60,038 bases of DNA from JAUPVN01 sp964423475 (lineage in GTDB: Bacteria > Patescibacteriota > Saccharimonadia > Saccharimonadales > CAIOMD01): NCBI GenBank assembly GCA_964423475.1, contig CAYRFD010000001.1, positions 1 to 60,038 of the forward strand. Direction: 5' to 3'. This document shows, one piece after another, positions 7,872 to 17,334 of the stretch. The stretch's first letter is position 1. Every line of letters starts with the position of its first letter. The notes under the pieces were generated by a model. It ran no database searches. It was not told the DNA's origin and saw only the letters and a list, made by a program, of their open reading frames with translations. The position numbers were made by a program, and so were the translations under genes.

Positions 7872-10368
7872 GCCATTCGCTAACTTTATTTTGGTCTAGT
7901 TTACGCCACAATATTTTGTTTTCTATCTCCTTTATGCCGATTTCTATATTACGGGCCAATGCAGGCTCATCCTTAAGGGGTTCAAATAAATATAAATAAT
8001 TTTTTAAGCCTTGTGGCGTACAGAATGCTCCGGCAGCGTAACGTGGGTACATGTCGTATGATTTATCAGAAGCAAATGTTTTAGAAATCCATTGCCAGTT
8101 TTTACATAACCAAGCCCAGGTTGACTGTCTGCTATGTTTATTACGAAGCAAAAGTACAATAAACATATCTAAATCTTGTTTGCGTACAAATTTATCACTC
8201 TTTAGTTTTTTTAATATTTCTAAAGTATTATTAACATTTTTTGTACTACACAGGGCATGAGCAATATCTCTTTGGATAGCACTAGTTTTAGCTTCTGGGT
8301 ATAGACTAATTAGTTTATAAAAATAATCGTCTTTGCCATTTTTAACTGCAACAGAAAGTATTTGACTTCTTATATCTGCAGGTATTAAATCGGCTTCTTT
8401 AAAACGTGTATAATATTCAAGCATTTCTTTAATTACTAATTTATTTTCTGTATAGGCGGCTAAACTTACAATTACACCCCTTAGTTTTTTGTCATTTAGG
8501 TCGTCAGATAAACTTGGCTCTAATCCAAGTTTTTTATAGTGTGTTTTGGTTAAGCCCCAAACAAGCTTTTTAATGTTTTCTTCTGATTTAGTATCACCCT
8601 CTGTTAGCATTCGTAAATCGCCAATAATCATACTGATGATACCCCAAACCTGTTCTTTGGGCTCGTCATGATAATGAACAAGCAGGTTTAGGGTTTCTGT
8701 AAGGGAATTTACATGGCATTTAGCAAGTAGTGCACTATCTGATAGTATTAGTAATCTATTATCTACCTTTAAGGTTCTTTGTTCTATTTGTTTTTGAATA
8801 GATTGATTATCTATATTACTTGTGTAATGACAAACGTAATGTCCGCCAACCTTATTAAAAAGTACCGGTTCTTGCCATTTTAGCGTTAATTTTGAATTAT
8901 CTAAAACTAAGTTATTGTGGTTGGTTGGCCATAAAGGAATAGGCCAAATATTTTTATTATTGTGAGGCTCGGTAGAAAGCTGTTGTTGGCTAATTGTAAT
9001 ATTATTGTTATTGTCTCTAGATATTTCTATATATGGAAACCCAGCTTGTTCTACCCAGGGCTGCATAAGAGCACCAACATTTTTTTGGCTAGAATCACTT
9101 AATGCTTTCCATAAATCACTACCCTTAGTATTTTTGTATGCATGTTTAATAAAGTATTGCTTTAAACCCTTTTTAAAGGCTTGGTTTCCTACATAATTAT
9201 ATGCCATCCATAGTAAACGAGAGCCTTTGGCGTATACAATAGATGGGTCAAATAAAGAACTAATTTCGTCTGGATGATTAACGTTTGTTCTTACAGCCTG
9301 TACCCCTGGTAAGATATCTCTTCTAAATGCCATTAAAGCTTCGCTATCTGTGAAAGAACTCATAATATTCCAGTCAGGATAAATAGCATCAACAATTAAA
9401 TATTCCATTAAGGTAGCAAAACTTTCGTTAAGCCATAAATCATCCCACCATTGCATAGTCACTAGATTGCCAAACCATTGATGAGAAAGTTCGTGTGCAA
9501 TAACAAGAGCTATTAGTTCTTTTTGTGAGGTTGATATGGTATCGGGATTAGCTAGTAGGGCAATTTCTCTGTAGGTAATTAGCCCCCAGTTTTCCATAGC
9601 ACCAGAGCTAAAATCTGGTATAGCTATGTGGTCGCATTTTGGTAGCGGATAAGGCACGCCAAAGTAGTCATTTAAAAATTCTAAAGCTTTAACAGCAATT
9701 TCTAGAGGGTATACCAAAGATTCTATGTCGTGATTTTTAGAAGACCATACACTAACCTCTGTGCCGTTGTTTGTAGTGGTAGAAACACGTTGCAAATCGC
9801 CCCACACAATGGCTACTAAATAAGGGCTCATAATTGGCGTTACATCAAACTTGGTTATTATACGGTTATCTTTAGTTTTAGTTTGTTGTGTATGCGGCAT
9901 ATTGCTTAGTGCAGTACCACTAGGAGTATCAAGTGTTATTGAAAACACAGCCTTAGCTTCAGGCTCGTCTATACATGGGAAAGCTTCTCTTGCATGATGG
10001 CTTTCAAATTGCGTAGAAATCATTAAATCACCATCTGCGGTATGTGATTGGTATATCCCATGCATAGCTTTAGTAATTGGTGCATTATATTCTATTTCTA
10101 TAGAAATGCCTTTATTAGTAGTCCCTTCTTTTAGAAATAGTGTTAAAATATCGTCTTGCTGAGTAAATTTTACTGTATCATTATTAATCTTAACTTTATT
10201 AATTGATAGATCTTTAGCATGAAGTTTTACTATTTTTTGGTCTGATTTGGGCAAATTAGCAATAATTTCACATCTTGCCTTAAAAGATACGTCTATGGTG
10301 TTTATTTCTATGTATAACGTGTATTTTTTTGGGTGTAATTGTTTATATAATCTATCTACTTTTTGCAT
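7858..10368 (-). CDS. M1-family zinc aminopeptidase (PepN-like)
   Basis: An 836-residue gluzincin aminopeptidase that removes N-terminal residues from peptides. It has the substrate-anchoring GAMENWG (about residue 258), the zinc site HELSHQW with the downstream glutamate in NESFAT, a catalytic tyrosine region (YAKGSRLLWM) and the ERAP1-like helical C-terminal domain. No signal peptide is seen, so it is probably cytoplasmic. A Shine-Dalgarno (TTGGAG, minus strand) lies about five bases before the ATG, unlike many neighbouring first genes. For an organism likely to depend on host-derived amino acids, peptide breakdown is a plausible nutritional role (inference). Confidence 0.95.
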   Translation of the reverse strand: MQKVDRLYKQLHPKKYTLYIEINTIDVSFKARCEIIANLPKSDQKIVKLHAKDLSINKVKINNDTVKFTQQDDILTLFLKEGTTNKGISIEIEYNAPITKAMHGIYQSHTADGDLMISTQFESHHAREAFPCIDEPEAKAVFSITLDTPSGTALSNMPHTQQTKTKDNRIITKFDVTPIMSPYLVAIVWGDLQRVSTTTNNGTEVSVWSSKNHDIESLVYPLEIAVKALEFLNDYFGVPYPLPKCDHIAIPDFSSGAMENWGLITYREIALLANPDTISTSQKELIALVIAHELSHQWFGNLVTMQWWDDLWLNESFATLMEYLIVDAIYPDWNIMSSFTDSEALMAFRRDILPGVQAVRTNVNHPDEISSLFDPSIVYAKGSRLLWMAYNYVGNQAFKKGLKQYFIKHAYKNTKGSDLWKALSDSSQKNVGALMQPWVEQAGFPYIEISRDNNNNITISQQQLSTEPHNNKNIWPIPLWPTNHNNLVLDNSKLTLKWQEPVLFNKVGGHYVCHYTSNIDNQSIQKQIEQRTLKVDNRLLILSDSALLAKCHVNSLTETLNLLVHYHDEPKEQVWGIISMIIGDLRMLTEGDTKSEENIKKLVWGLTKTHYKKLGLEPSLSDDLNDKKLRGVIVSLAAYTENKLVIKEMLEYYTRFKEADLIPADIRSQILSVAVKNGKDDYFYKLISLYPEAKTSAIQRDIAHALCSTKNVNNTLEILKKLKSDKFVRKQDLDMFIVLLLRNKHSRQSTWAWLCKNWQWISKTFASDKSYDMYPRYAAGAFCTPQGLKNYLYLFEPLKDEPALARNIEIGIKEIENKILWRKLDQNKVSEWLKVQ

Positions 10369-10397
10369 AAAACTCCAATAAAACCGATAATATTTAC

Positions 10398-10427
10398 TTG
10401 CTAAAATTACTAGTACTATGGTAACAT
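10398..10427 (+). promoter_or_regulatory. Candidate nusA promoter
   Basis: TTGCTA (10398-10403) and TAACAT (10422-10427) separated by 18 bases, placing the start just upstream of the hairpin at 10443. The -10 is weak, so this is tentative. Confidence 0.35.
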
Positions 10428-10442
10428 AAATAAGTACTGAAT

Positions 10443-10465
10443 CCGACCAATAAGGTCGGTTTTTT
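10443..10465 (+). terminator. Intrinsic terminator/attenuator in the nusA leader
   Basis: Perfect GC stem CCGACC/GGTCGG with loop AATAA, followed by six T. On the + strand there is no gene to terminate, because the gene to the left is divergent. The hairpin therefore sits in the 5' leader of nusA, about 30 bases before its start codon, and is best read as an attenuator. Confidence 0.7.
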
Positions 10466-10494
10466 ATTGTAAAATATACGAAAGGAATGATTAT

Positions 10495-11649
10495 ATGGAT
10501 ATTGAGACAAAACAGTTAGTTCTAGCTGTAAAAACAATAGCAGAAGAAAAAAATTTGCCAGAATCGGTTGTGCAAGATGCAATTGAGCAAGCCCTAGCCG
10601 CCGCCTGGAGACGCGATTACGGAGATAAAGATCAAGAAGTACGCACGCAAATAAACGTCAACACGGGAGATGTTTTAGTTTACATTACTAAAACAGTCGT
10701 AGAAAAAGTAGATAACAAACACACAGAAATTTCTTTGGGTGATGCACAGGTTATTAAAAAGAATGCTGCAATAGATGAACAAATAGAGATAGAACAGCCA
10801 GTAGATAGTTTTGGGCGAGTAGCGGCTCAAACCGCAAAACAAGTTATCTTACAAAGGCTTAGAGAGGCTGAAAGAGAAGTTGTTTTAGTTGAGTTTGAAG
10901 ACAAAATTAACACTGTATTAAATGCTATTGTTACAAGGGTAGAAGGACGTATGGTGCGCGTAGAAATCAATCGTGCCCAAGGCATATTACCCCCAAGCGA
11001 ACAAATACAAGGTGAACACTATCATCCTGGCCAAAGACTCAAAGTTTATCTAAAAGATGTTGAGAGAGGGTTTAAGGGTGCTCAACTAGTTGTTAGCCGT
11101 GGGTGCCCAGAATTTGTTGAAGAATTATTTAAAAACGAAGTTCCAGAAATGGAAGGTGGTGCAGTAGAGATTAAGGGCTTATCTAGAGAAGCCGGTGTTC
11201 GTAGTAAGATTGCCGTGTCTAGTTCTTTGCAGGGTGTAGACCCAGTGGGCACTTTTGTAGGTGGTCACGGAACGCGCGTACAGGCAGTTATGAGCGAAAT
11301 TGGAGAGCAAGAAAAAATAGATATAATTGTTTGGTCAGATGATATTGTAAAATATATTACAAACGCTTTAAGCCCTACAAAAGTTGTTTCTGTTACGATT
11401 CAAGAAGATAGAAAGAAAGCTAAAGTTGTAGTAGAAGAAGACCAACTTTCTATTGCAATTGGCCGCGGAGGCCAAAATGTTCGTTTAGCTAGTAAATTAA
11501 CAGGTTATGATATAGATGTTGTAAGCAGTAAGCCAGAACAAACCGTTAAACAAGATACGGTTGTTGGTGCCGCAAACGCTCCTAAATTAAAACGCAAAAC
11601 AGATTTAGAGAGCAGCTTGCTCGAGGCAATAGATAATGTAAAAGATTAA
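10495..11649 (+). CDS. nusA: Transcription elongation/termination factor NusA
   Basis: RNA polymerase-binding factor that promotes pausing and hairpin-dependent termination. The 384 residues contain the N-terminal polymerase-binding domain (about 1-125), an S1 domain (about 130-200, VEGRMVRVEI), and two KH domains (KH1 with DPVGTFVGGHGTRVQAV, KH2 with AIGRGGQNVRLASKLTG). No C-terminal acidic repeats are present, as in most bacteria other than proteobacteria. AAAGGA lies eight bases before the ATG. The usual partners rimP and infB are not adjacent. The terminator hairpin immediately upstream suggests autogenous control by termination. Confidence 0.97.
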   Translation: MDIETKQLVLAVKTIAEEKNLPESVVQDAIEQALAAAWRRDYGDKDQEVRTQINVNTGDVLVYITKTVVEKVDNKHTEISLGDAQVIKKNAAIDEQIEIEQPVDSFGRVAAQTAKQVILQRLREAEREVVLVEFEDKINTVLNAIVTRVEGRMVRVEINRAQGILPPSEQIQGEHYHPGQRLKVYLKDVERGFKGAQLVVSRGCPEFVEELFKNEVPEMEGGAVEIKGLSREAGVRSKIAVSSSLQGVDPVGTFVGGHGTRVQAVMSEIGEQEKIDIIVWSDDIVKYITNALSPTKVVSVTIQEDRKKAKVVVEEDQLSIAIGRGGQNVRLASKLTGYDIDVVSSKPEQTVKQDTVVGAANAPKLKRKTDLESSLLEAIDNVKD

Positions 11650-11651
11650 GT

Positions 11652-11678
11652 TTAGCACTCTTGCTTTACGAGTGCTAG
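11652..11678 (+). promoter_or_regulatory. CIRCE operator (HrcA site) of clpC
   Basis: TTAGCACTC, a nine-base spacer, then GAGTGCTAG: the CIRCE inverted repeat with one mismatch in the last base. It contains the -35 element of the clpC promoter, so repressor binding should block RNA polymerase. Confidence 0.9.
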
Positions 11679-11689
11679 TTTTGTATAAT
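11661..11689 (+). promoter_or_regulatory. clpC promoter embedded in CIRCE
   Basis: TTGCTT (11661-11666) and TATAAT (11684-11689) with a 17-base spacer. The -35 lies in the CIRCE spacer. Predicted +1 is about 11696. Confidence 0.8.
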
Positions 11690-11697
11690 ATTATTAT

Positions 11698-11739
11698 ATG
11701 AACAAAGCAAGTATTAATGATTACCTTAGGAGGATATAA
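11698..11739 (+). CDS. Possible 13-residue leader peptide before clpC
   Basis: An ATG at 11698, close to the predicted +1, opens a 13-codon frame (MNKASINDYLRRI) whose TAA at 11737-11739 directly abuts the clpC ATG at 11740. Its last codons overlap the clpC Shine-Dalgarno AGGAGG, so translating it could affect clpC initiation. It may be chance: a short frame in a short leader. Confidence 0.3.
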   Translation: MNKASINDYLRRI

Positions 11740-14214
11740 ATGAACGACACTCCTGACATGCAAGATTTTTTAAATCACTTAACAGACAATGCTTTGTTAA
11801 GCTTAAAACACGCAGATCAACTTGCCCGAAACCAGGGTGCGGCATATGTTGGTACAGAACATGTTTTACTGGGAATACTTTCTCAACAAGATTCAGTTGC
11901 CGCAAAAATAATGGGTCAATCTGGGGTGTCTTATGAAAGAACTCAGTTAGCATTAAATTTAACGCCAAAAAATTTAGTAATTAATCTAGGTGCTAAAGGA
12001 CTAAGTGAAACAGCAAAACTTGCACTAAAAGTAAGCTGGGATTATGCTCAAGATTATGGCCAAGATATGTGCGGTACTGAACATATAATTTACAGTATGC
12101 TTCAGCAGAAAAATGCACGTGCTACAGTTTTGCTTAGAGATATGAATATAGATATTGAACATATTTTGCAATCATTTGAGGTATTTTTACAAAAGCAGCA
12201 ATATAATTCGGATCAAGAGGCGCGCCGTACAGCAACCAAAACACGTCGCAAAAGGGGTGGAAAAACTGCTTTAGATGTTTTTGGCACAGACTTAACTGCT
12301 CTTGCGCTAGACGGTAAATTAGATCCGCTGGTTGGCCGTGAAAACGCTATACGTAGAACAATAACAATATTAAATAGGCGAACAAAAAATAACCCTGTAC
12401 TTATTGGTGAGCCTGGCGTTGGCAAAACTGCAATTGTAGAAGGTTTAGCTCAGCGTATTGTGGCAGAAGATGTGCCGGATTCATTGTTAGAAAAACGTAT
12501 AATTATGTTAGATCTTGCCGCAATGATTGCGGGTACAAAATATCGTGGAGAATTTGAAGAACGCTTAAAAAAAGTTATGGAAGAACTAATTAATGACACT
12601 AAAGCAATAGTGTTTATTGATGAATTGCATTTGCTTGTTGGGGCGGGAGCGGCAGAGGGCGCCATAGATGCGGGTAATATATTAAAACCAGCTTTAGCGC
12701 GCGGTAAATTGCAAATGATTGGTGCAACAACAACTAACGAATACAATAAGCATATAGAAAAAGATGCTGCCCTAGAGCGTCGTTTTCAACCAGTTATAGT
12801 GCCCCCAACTACCTATACAGAAACTATAGCAATACTAAAAGGTTTAAGATCTAACTACGAAATCTTTCATGGAGTAAGTATTAGTGATCAAACTATAGAA
12901 GACGCAGTTTACTTTGCCGATAGATATATAAGTGATAGATATATGCCCGATAAAGCAATAGATCTAATAGATGAGGCTGCCGCTCTATTAAGGGTAGACA
13001 AGGGTAAAACCCCAAAAGAATACAGGCAATTAATTAAAGAGATTAGATTACTAACTATTCGTCGAGATGAAGCAGTAGAAAAAGAAGACTATGAACTGGC
13101 TGCAAAACATAAACAACGTATTAGTACCGCACAAGAAAAGCTAGAGGATATTAAAAAGAAATCTGTTACAGGTGCTAAATTAGTTTTAACAAGTAATGAT
13201 ATAGCAAAAGTAGTTAGTGCGTCTACAGATATTCCTTTAACTAAATTAGCGCGTCAAGAGGTTAGTAACTTACTAAAATTAGAACAACACTTGAGTAGAT
13301 ATGTAATTGGCCAAGATGAGGCAATTATGTCTATTGCCAGAGCAACAAGAAGAAACCGTTCTGGGGTTGGCACAGACAAACGGCCAATTGGTACTTTTTT
13401 GTGTATGGGGCCTACAGGAGTTGGTAAAACAGAACTTGCAAAAGTTCTGGCAAGAGAGTTTTTTGGACGAGAAGATTCACTAATAAAAATGGATATGAGT
13501 GAATTTGGAGAACGCCATACTGTTGCACGAATGGTTGGTGCTCCAGCAGGTTATATTGGTTATGATGAAGGTGGGCAGCTAACAGATAAAATAAGACGAA
13601 AGCCATACAGTTTAGTACTTTTTGATGAAATAGAAAAAGCACACCCAGAAGTATTTAATATTTTACTGCAAATATTCGAGGATGGCGAACTTACAGATGC
13701 CAAAGGCCGTAAAGTTAGCTTTAGAAACACAATCATTATGCTAACAAGTAATATTGGCGCTAAGCTATTGCAAAAAGAGGTTTCTTTAGGTTTTAGCGGC
13801 GCAGCTACTCATAAAGATATAGATGAGTTACATATAGAAAATAGCGTAAAAGTAAAAGATGAGCTTACAAAACATATGCGCCCAGAGTTAATTAACCGTA
13901 TAGATAAAATTATTGTCTTTAGAGCTTTAAGCAAGCAAAATATCCGCAAAATCATAGATGTTCAAATACAAGAGCTACGTACTCGCTTGCAACGCCAACA
14001 TATAGGGATAATATTAGCCCCAAAAGCAAAAGAATGGTTATTAGAACACGGATACGACAGTAAAAACGGGGTAAGACCGCTAAGACGTTTAATTCAAGAC
14101 GAAGTAGAGGACAAGTTAGCAGATGGCATATTAAGTGGTCAATACAACAAGGGCGACGTTGTTATGATTGGCGTTAAATTGGGTAAATTATCTTTTAAAT
14201 CAAACAAAGAATAA
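11740..14214 (+). CDS. clpC: ClpC-type AAA+ unfoldase of the Clp protease
   Basis: An 824-residue HSP100 ATPase that unfolds substrates and feeds them to ClpP. It has a duplicated N-terminal adaptor-binding domain (about 5-150), D1 with Walker A GEPGVGKTA (about 223) and Walker B VFIDELH, a UVR/M-domain insertion (about 415-470) and D2 with GPTGVGKTE (about 556), Walker B LFDEIEKAHP and sensor residues. AGGAGG lies six bases before the ATG. CIRCE control makes it a heat-shock gene; the same control is on clpP at 30.0 kb. It is followed after six bases by the HEMLH protein gene. Confidence 0.96.
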   Translation: MNDTPDMQDFLNHLTDNALLSLKHADQLARNQGAAYVGTEHVLLGILSQQDSVAAKIMGQSGVSYERTQLALNLTPKNLVINLGAKGLSETAKLALKVSWDYAQDYGQDMCGTEHIIYSMLQQKNARATVLLRDMNIDIEHILQSFEVFLQKQQYNSDQEARRTATKTRRKRGGKTALDVFGTDLTALALDGKLDPLVGRENAIRRTITILNRRTKNNPVLIGEPGVGKTAIVEGLAQRIVAEDVPDSLLEKRIIMLDLAAMIAGTKYRGEFEERLKKVMEELINDTKAIVFIDELHLLVGAGAAEGAIDAGNILKPALARGKLQMIGATTTNEYNKHIEKDAALERRFQPVIVPPTTYTETIAILKGLRSNYEIFHGVSISDQTIEDAVYFADRYISDRYMPDKAIDLIDEAAALLRVDKGKTPKEYRQLIKEIRLLTIRRDEAVEKEDYELAAKHKQRISTAQEKLEDIKKKSVTGAKLVLTSNDIAKVVSASTDIPLTKLARQEVSNLLKLEQHLSRYVIGQDEAIMSIARATRRNRSGVGTDKRPIGTFLCMGPTGVGKTELAKVLAREFFGREDSLIKMDMSEFGERHTVARMVGAPAGYIGYDEGGQLTDKIRRKPYSLVLFDEIEKAHPEVFNILLQIFEDGELTDAKGRKVSFRNTIIMLTSNIGAKLLQKEVSLGFSGAATHKDIDELHIENSVKVKDELTKHMRPELINRIDKIIVFRALSKQNIRKIIDVQIQELRTRLQRQHIGIILAPKAKEWLLEHGYDSKNGVRPLRRLIQDEVEDKLADGILSGQYNKGDVVMIGVKLGKLSFKSNKE

Positions 14215-14220
14215 TAGTAA

Positions 14221-15177
14221 ATGAAAAAATCTACAATATTTGGTTTATTGAGTATAACAATTTTAGGTATTGTGGGTTTTTTTGCATGGAACCAAAGGTA
14301 TACCATATACGACTATGTCCGTTTGCAAAATTACACCCCAACAGTAGAAATTGCAACGCTGGCTCAAGACAGTGGCATGAGTGGCAAGGGCCAAAATGTA
14401 TTTTATGTTAACGATCCACAGGTGGCAGATAAAACAACTTTTAATAGTAAGTGCCCACAAAAAGAGCAGTCTATTGTACTTGGTTGCTATAACGGCAGAG
14501 AAATATTTATTTATAATGTCACCGAACAGCAATTGGCTGGCATAAAAGAAGTTACAGCTGCTCACGAGATGCTGCATGCAGCTTACGATAGATTATCTTC
14601 TAAAGAGAAAAAGTCGGTAGACGCGATGCTATTGTCAGTTTTTGAGTCTATACAAGATCAGCGATTAAAAAATATTATAGAGGCGTATCGTAAAGAAGAT
14701 CCTACTGTAGTAAGCAACGAGCTCCACTCTATTATAGGAACAGAAATACGTAACCTTCCGCCCCAGCTAGAGCAGTACTATCAAAGATATTTTATAGATA
14801 GATCAAAGGTGGTTAGCCTTTCAGAAAAGTATGAATTGGTGTTTATTGAAGCCAAGAATAAAGCCGATCAATTAATTGGTGATTTATCTTTAAGAAAATC
14901 AGAAATTGATCGCTTAGAAAAGCAAGTTGCGCAAACAATGGGTCAGCTACAGCAACAAAAAAATACTTTAGAAAATCTAAAAAATACAGGCAACACCGTA
15001 GAATATAATGCTTTAGTACCTATATATAATCAAACAGTCCAACAATATAATCTACTTGTTCAAGAGATGGCTCAACTTATAGAAGAGTATAATCAAAAAG
15101 TAGCAGAGTATAATAATTTAACAGGTTATCAACAAGAGTTAATTAATAGTATAGATAGTAAATATCAACAACTATAG
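14221..15177 (+). CDS. Membrane-anchored HExxH-containing coiled-coil protein
   Basis: Not a family I can name. The 318 residues have an N-terminal hydrophobic helix (about 7-25) without a clear cleavage site, a globular part with VTAAHEMLHAAYD, and a long C-terminal coiled coil (about 200-318, rich in Q, L, E and K). H115-E116-x-x-H119 fits a zincin metallopeptidase active site, and the glutamate in NELHSIIGTE (about residue 165) could be the third zinc ligand. Two cysteines (C80 and C89 region) flank a loop outside the membrane. The domain is predicted to face outward. It sits six bases downstream of clpC with no Shine-Dalgarno, so heat-shock co-expression is possible. Protease activity is an inference. 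Confidence 0.75.
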   Translation: MKKSTIFGLLSITILGIVGFFAWNQRYTIYDYVRLQNYTPTVEIATLAQDSGMSGKGQNVFYVNDPQVADKTTFNSKCPQKEQSIVLGCYNGREIFIYNVTEQQLAGIKEVTAAHEMLHAAYDRLSSKEKKSVDAMLLSVFESIQDQRLKNIIEAYRKEDPTVVSNELHSIIGTEIRNLPPQLEQYYQRYFIDRSKVVSLSEKYELVFIEAKNKADQLIGDLSLRKSEIDRLEKQVAQTMGQLQQQKNTLENLKNTGNTVEYNALVPIYNQTVQQYNLLVQEMAQLIEEYNQKVAEYNNLTGYQQELINSIDSKYQQL

Positions 15178-15191
15178 TAAAATAATAAGTA

Positions 15192-16553
15192 ATGGCAAAA
15201 GCAAAAACAAAGTATATTTGTAGTAACTGTGGAGCTAATTTTGCGTCTTGGTCCGGTAAATGTTCAAATTGTAATGAATGGAATACATTAGAACAAGTTT
15301 TAGATGTAAGTAGTGGTAGTAAGGCCCAGCAAGCGGTAGAAAGCGGTAAACCACTATTAGCTACCAATATGCTACAGCATACTAAAAAAGTTCCCCTTAA
15401 ACGTATTTTATCTGGCACCAAAGACATAGACGAAGTTTTAGGCGGGGGATTTGTCCCCGGAGGAGTCTGTTTAGTAGCTGGCCAGCCGGGTATAGGAAAG
15501 AGTACATTATTATTGCAGCTTGCGTACTCTATTTCTAAAGATGTACCACTTTTATATGTGAGCGGAGAAGAATCTCCAGAACAAGTAAGCATGCGTGGAA
15601 AGCGTATCGGGACAGCAAGTAAACTGTTGCATCTGGCAAGTAGTAACAGCGCCAATGATATTGCGGCTACCATTATGACAGGAGAATACCCAGTAGTAAT
15701 AGTAGACTCTATTCAAACTATTGCAACAGAAGAAATTGCTGGTGTGCCGGGCAGTGTAAGCCAAGTAACCAATAGTGCGCAAATAGTTACTTTGGCAGCA
15801 AAACGATCTAATACAGCCGTAATACTAGTTGGGCATGTTACAAAAGAAGGCTCTATTGCTGGGCCAAAAGTTTTAGAGCACCTTGTAGATGTAGTTATGC
15901 AACTAGAGGGTGATAGGTCTGGTGGATTTAGAATTTTACGTAGTACTAAAAACAGATTTGGGTCTACAAATGAAGCAGCAATATTAGAAATGAGTGAATC
16001 AGGGCTTAGCATAGTGTCTAATCCATCTGCAGCACTTTTGGCCGAACGTCAGGTAAGTGATGGTTCTGTTGTTACAGCCACTTTAGAGGGCACCAGACCG
16101 GTTTTAGTAGAAGTGCAGGCACTAGTTAACCCTACAAGCTATGGCTACCCTAAACGCACAGCCTCTGGGTTTGATCTAAGCCGATTAAATTTACTTATTG
16201 CAATGTTAGAAAAACGTACCAAGTTAACATTGTCTGATAAAGACATATACATAAATATTGTTGGTGGATTAAAAATTACTGAACCTGCGGCCGATTTAGC
16301 AATTTGCATGGCCATTGCTTCTGCCGCAAAAAGCTTGCCACTTAGTATAGATGCTGTATGTTTTGGAGAGGTTGGGTTAAGTGGAGAGGTCCGTCATGTA
16401 CCGTGGATAGAAAAGCGCATAAGTGAGGCTAAAAAGATGGGTTTTGAAAGAATTATTGGCCCAAAATTACCAAAAAAAGTAAATACACCAACACAATATG
16501 AAACCGCAATAAGTGTTAGAGATATCTTAATTCAATCGTTAACAAAAGGATAA
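15192..16553 (+). CDS. radA: DNA repair protein RadA (Sms)
   Basis: A RecA-like hexameric helicase that processes recombination intermediates and extends D-loops. The 453 residues contain an N-terminal C4 zinc finger (CSNCGANF and CSNCNEW, about residues 11-32), Walker A GQPGIGKST (about 97), the RadA-specific KNRFG motif (about 252) and a C-terminal Lon-protease-like domain. It keeps its zinc cysteines, in contrast to RpoC and the GspE/PilB homologue of this window. A TATAGT box lies at 15173-15178 over the previous stop codon, about 14 bases before the ATG, so it may have its own promoter. It is followed two bases later by the PIN-TRAM gene. Confidence 0.96.
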   Translation: MAKAKTKYICSNCGANFASWSGKCSNCNEWNTLEQVLDVSSGSKAQQAVESGKPLLATNMLQHTKKVPLKRILSGTKDIDEVLGGGFVPGGVCLVAGQPGIGKSTLLLQLAYSISKDVPLLYVSGEESPEQVSMRGKRIGTASKLLHLASSNSANDIAATIMTGEYPVVIVDSIQTIATEEIAGVPGSVSQVTNSAQIVTLAAKRSNTAVILVGHVTKEGSIAGPKVLEHLVDVVMQLEGDRSGGFRILRSTKNRFGSTNEAAILEMSESGLSIVSNPSAALLAERQVSDGSVVTATLEGTRPVLVEVQALVNPTSYGYPKRTASGFDLSRLNLLIAMLEKRTKLTLSDKDIYINIVGGLKITEPAADLAICMAIASAAKSLPLSIDAVCFGEVGLSGEVRHVPWIEKRISEAKKMGFERIIGPKLPKKVNTPTQYETAISVRDILIQSLTKG

Positions 16554-16555
16554 AT

Positions 16556-17299
16556 ATGTTATTAGAAATTATTATTATACTACTAATTACTATAAGTATT
16601 ATTTTGCAGGTTAAACAGCGTAAAAGTAAAACATTTACTAGCAAAAAAGCTAAAAACGGGGTTATCTTAGATAGCTGCGCATTAATAGATGGCCGAATAA
16701 TAGAGCTAGCAAAAATTGGGTTTTTGCCAGATGCTATTGTTATCCCATCTTTTATTTTGCAAGAACTACAGCTTTTGGCAGACGGTAAAGATAATGTAAA
16801 AAGAGAGCGAGCAAGATTTGGTTTGCAAATTGCTAAATCTTTACAACAACTAGAATCATTGAATGTTGCGATAGATCAAACACAGCCAAATAAGCCCACA
16901 ACAGATGAAAAACTTGTTAGTTTAGCAAAAAGCCTACACTATAAGTTATTTACTACAGATTTTAATCTTAACCAGGTTGCCAGTATAGAGGGCGTTACGG
17001 TGCTTAACATCAATGAGCTTGCTCACGCCTTAAGACCAGAGATTTTGCCAGGAGAAGAAGTTAAAGTTTCAATTACTCAACCAGGTACAAATAGAAATCA
17101 AGGTGTTGGTTATTTGCAAGATGGTACCATGATTGTTATAGATGATGCACAAAGAGATATTGGAAAAGTTATATCAGTAACAATAACAAAATCTCATCAA
17201 ACGGTAGCAGGTAAAATGCTATTTGCTAAAAAAGTTATTACTACTAGCCAGAAAAAACCTTTTGTTAAGCCAAAAAAAGTTTATAGACAAAACCAGTAA
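16556..17299 (+). CDS. PIN-TRAM domain protein (YacL-like, membrane-anchored)
   Basis: A 247-residue protein with one N-terminal membrane helix (about 2-20), a PIN-domain nuclease fold (about 35-150; acidic residues in LDSCALIDGR and FTTDFN) and a TRAM RNA-binding domain (about 160-225; GVGYLQDGTMIVIDDA). This is the architecture of the YacL/PilT N-terminal-like family, often next to radA/disA in Gram-positives. The precise substrate is unknown. It follows radA by two bases, so both are in one transcript. Confidence 0.88.
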   Translation: MLLEIIIILLITISIILQVKQRKSKTFTSKKAKNGVILDSCALIDGRIIELAKIGFLPDAIVIPSFILQELQLLADGKDNVKRERARFGLQIAKSLQQLESLNVAIDQTQPNKPTTDEKLVSLAKSLHYKLFTTDFNLNQVASIEGVTVLNINELAHALRPEILPGEEVKVSITQPGTNRNQGVGYLQDGTMIVIDDAQRDIGKVISVTITKSHQTVAGKMLFAKKVITTSQKKPFVKPKKVYRQNQ

Positions 17300-17334
17300 C
17301 AAAAAATAATCAAAACCATATAAAAATTTTTCTT

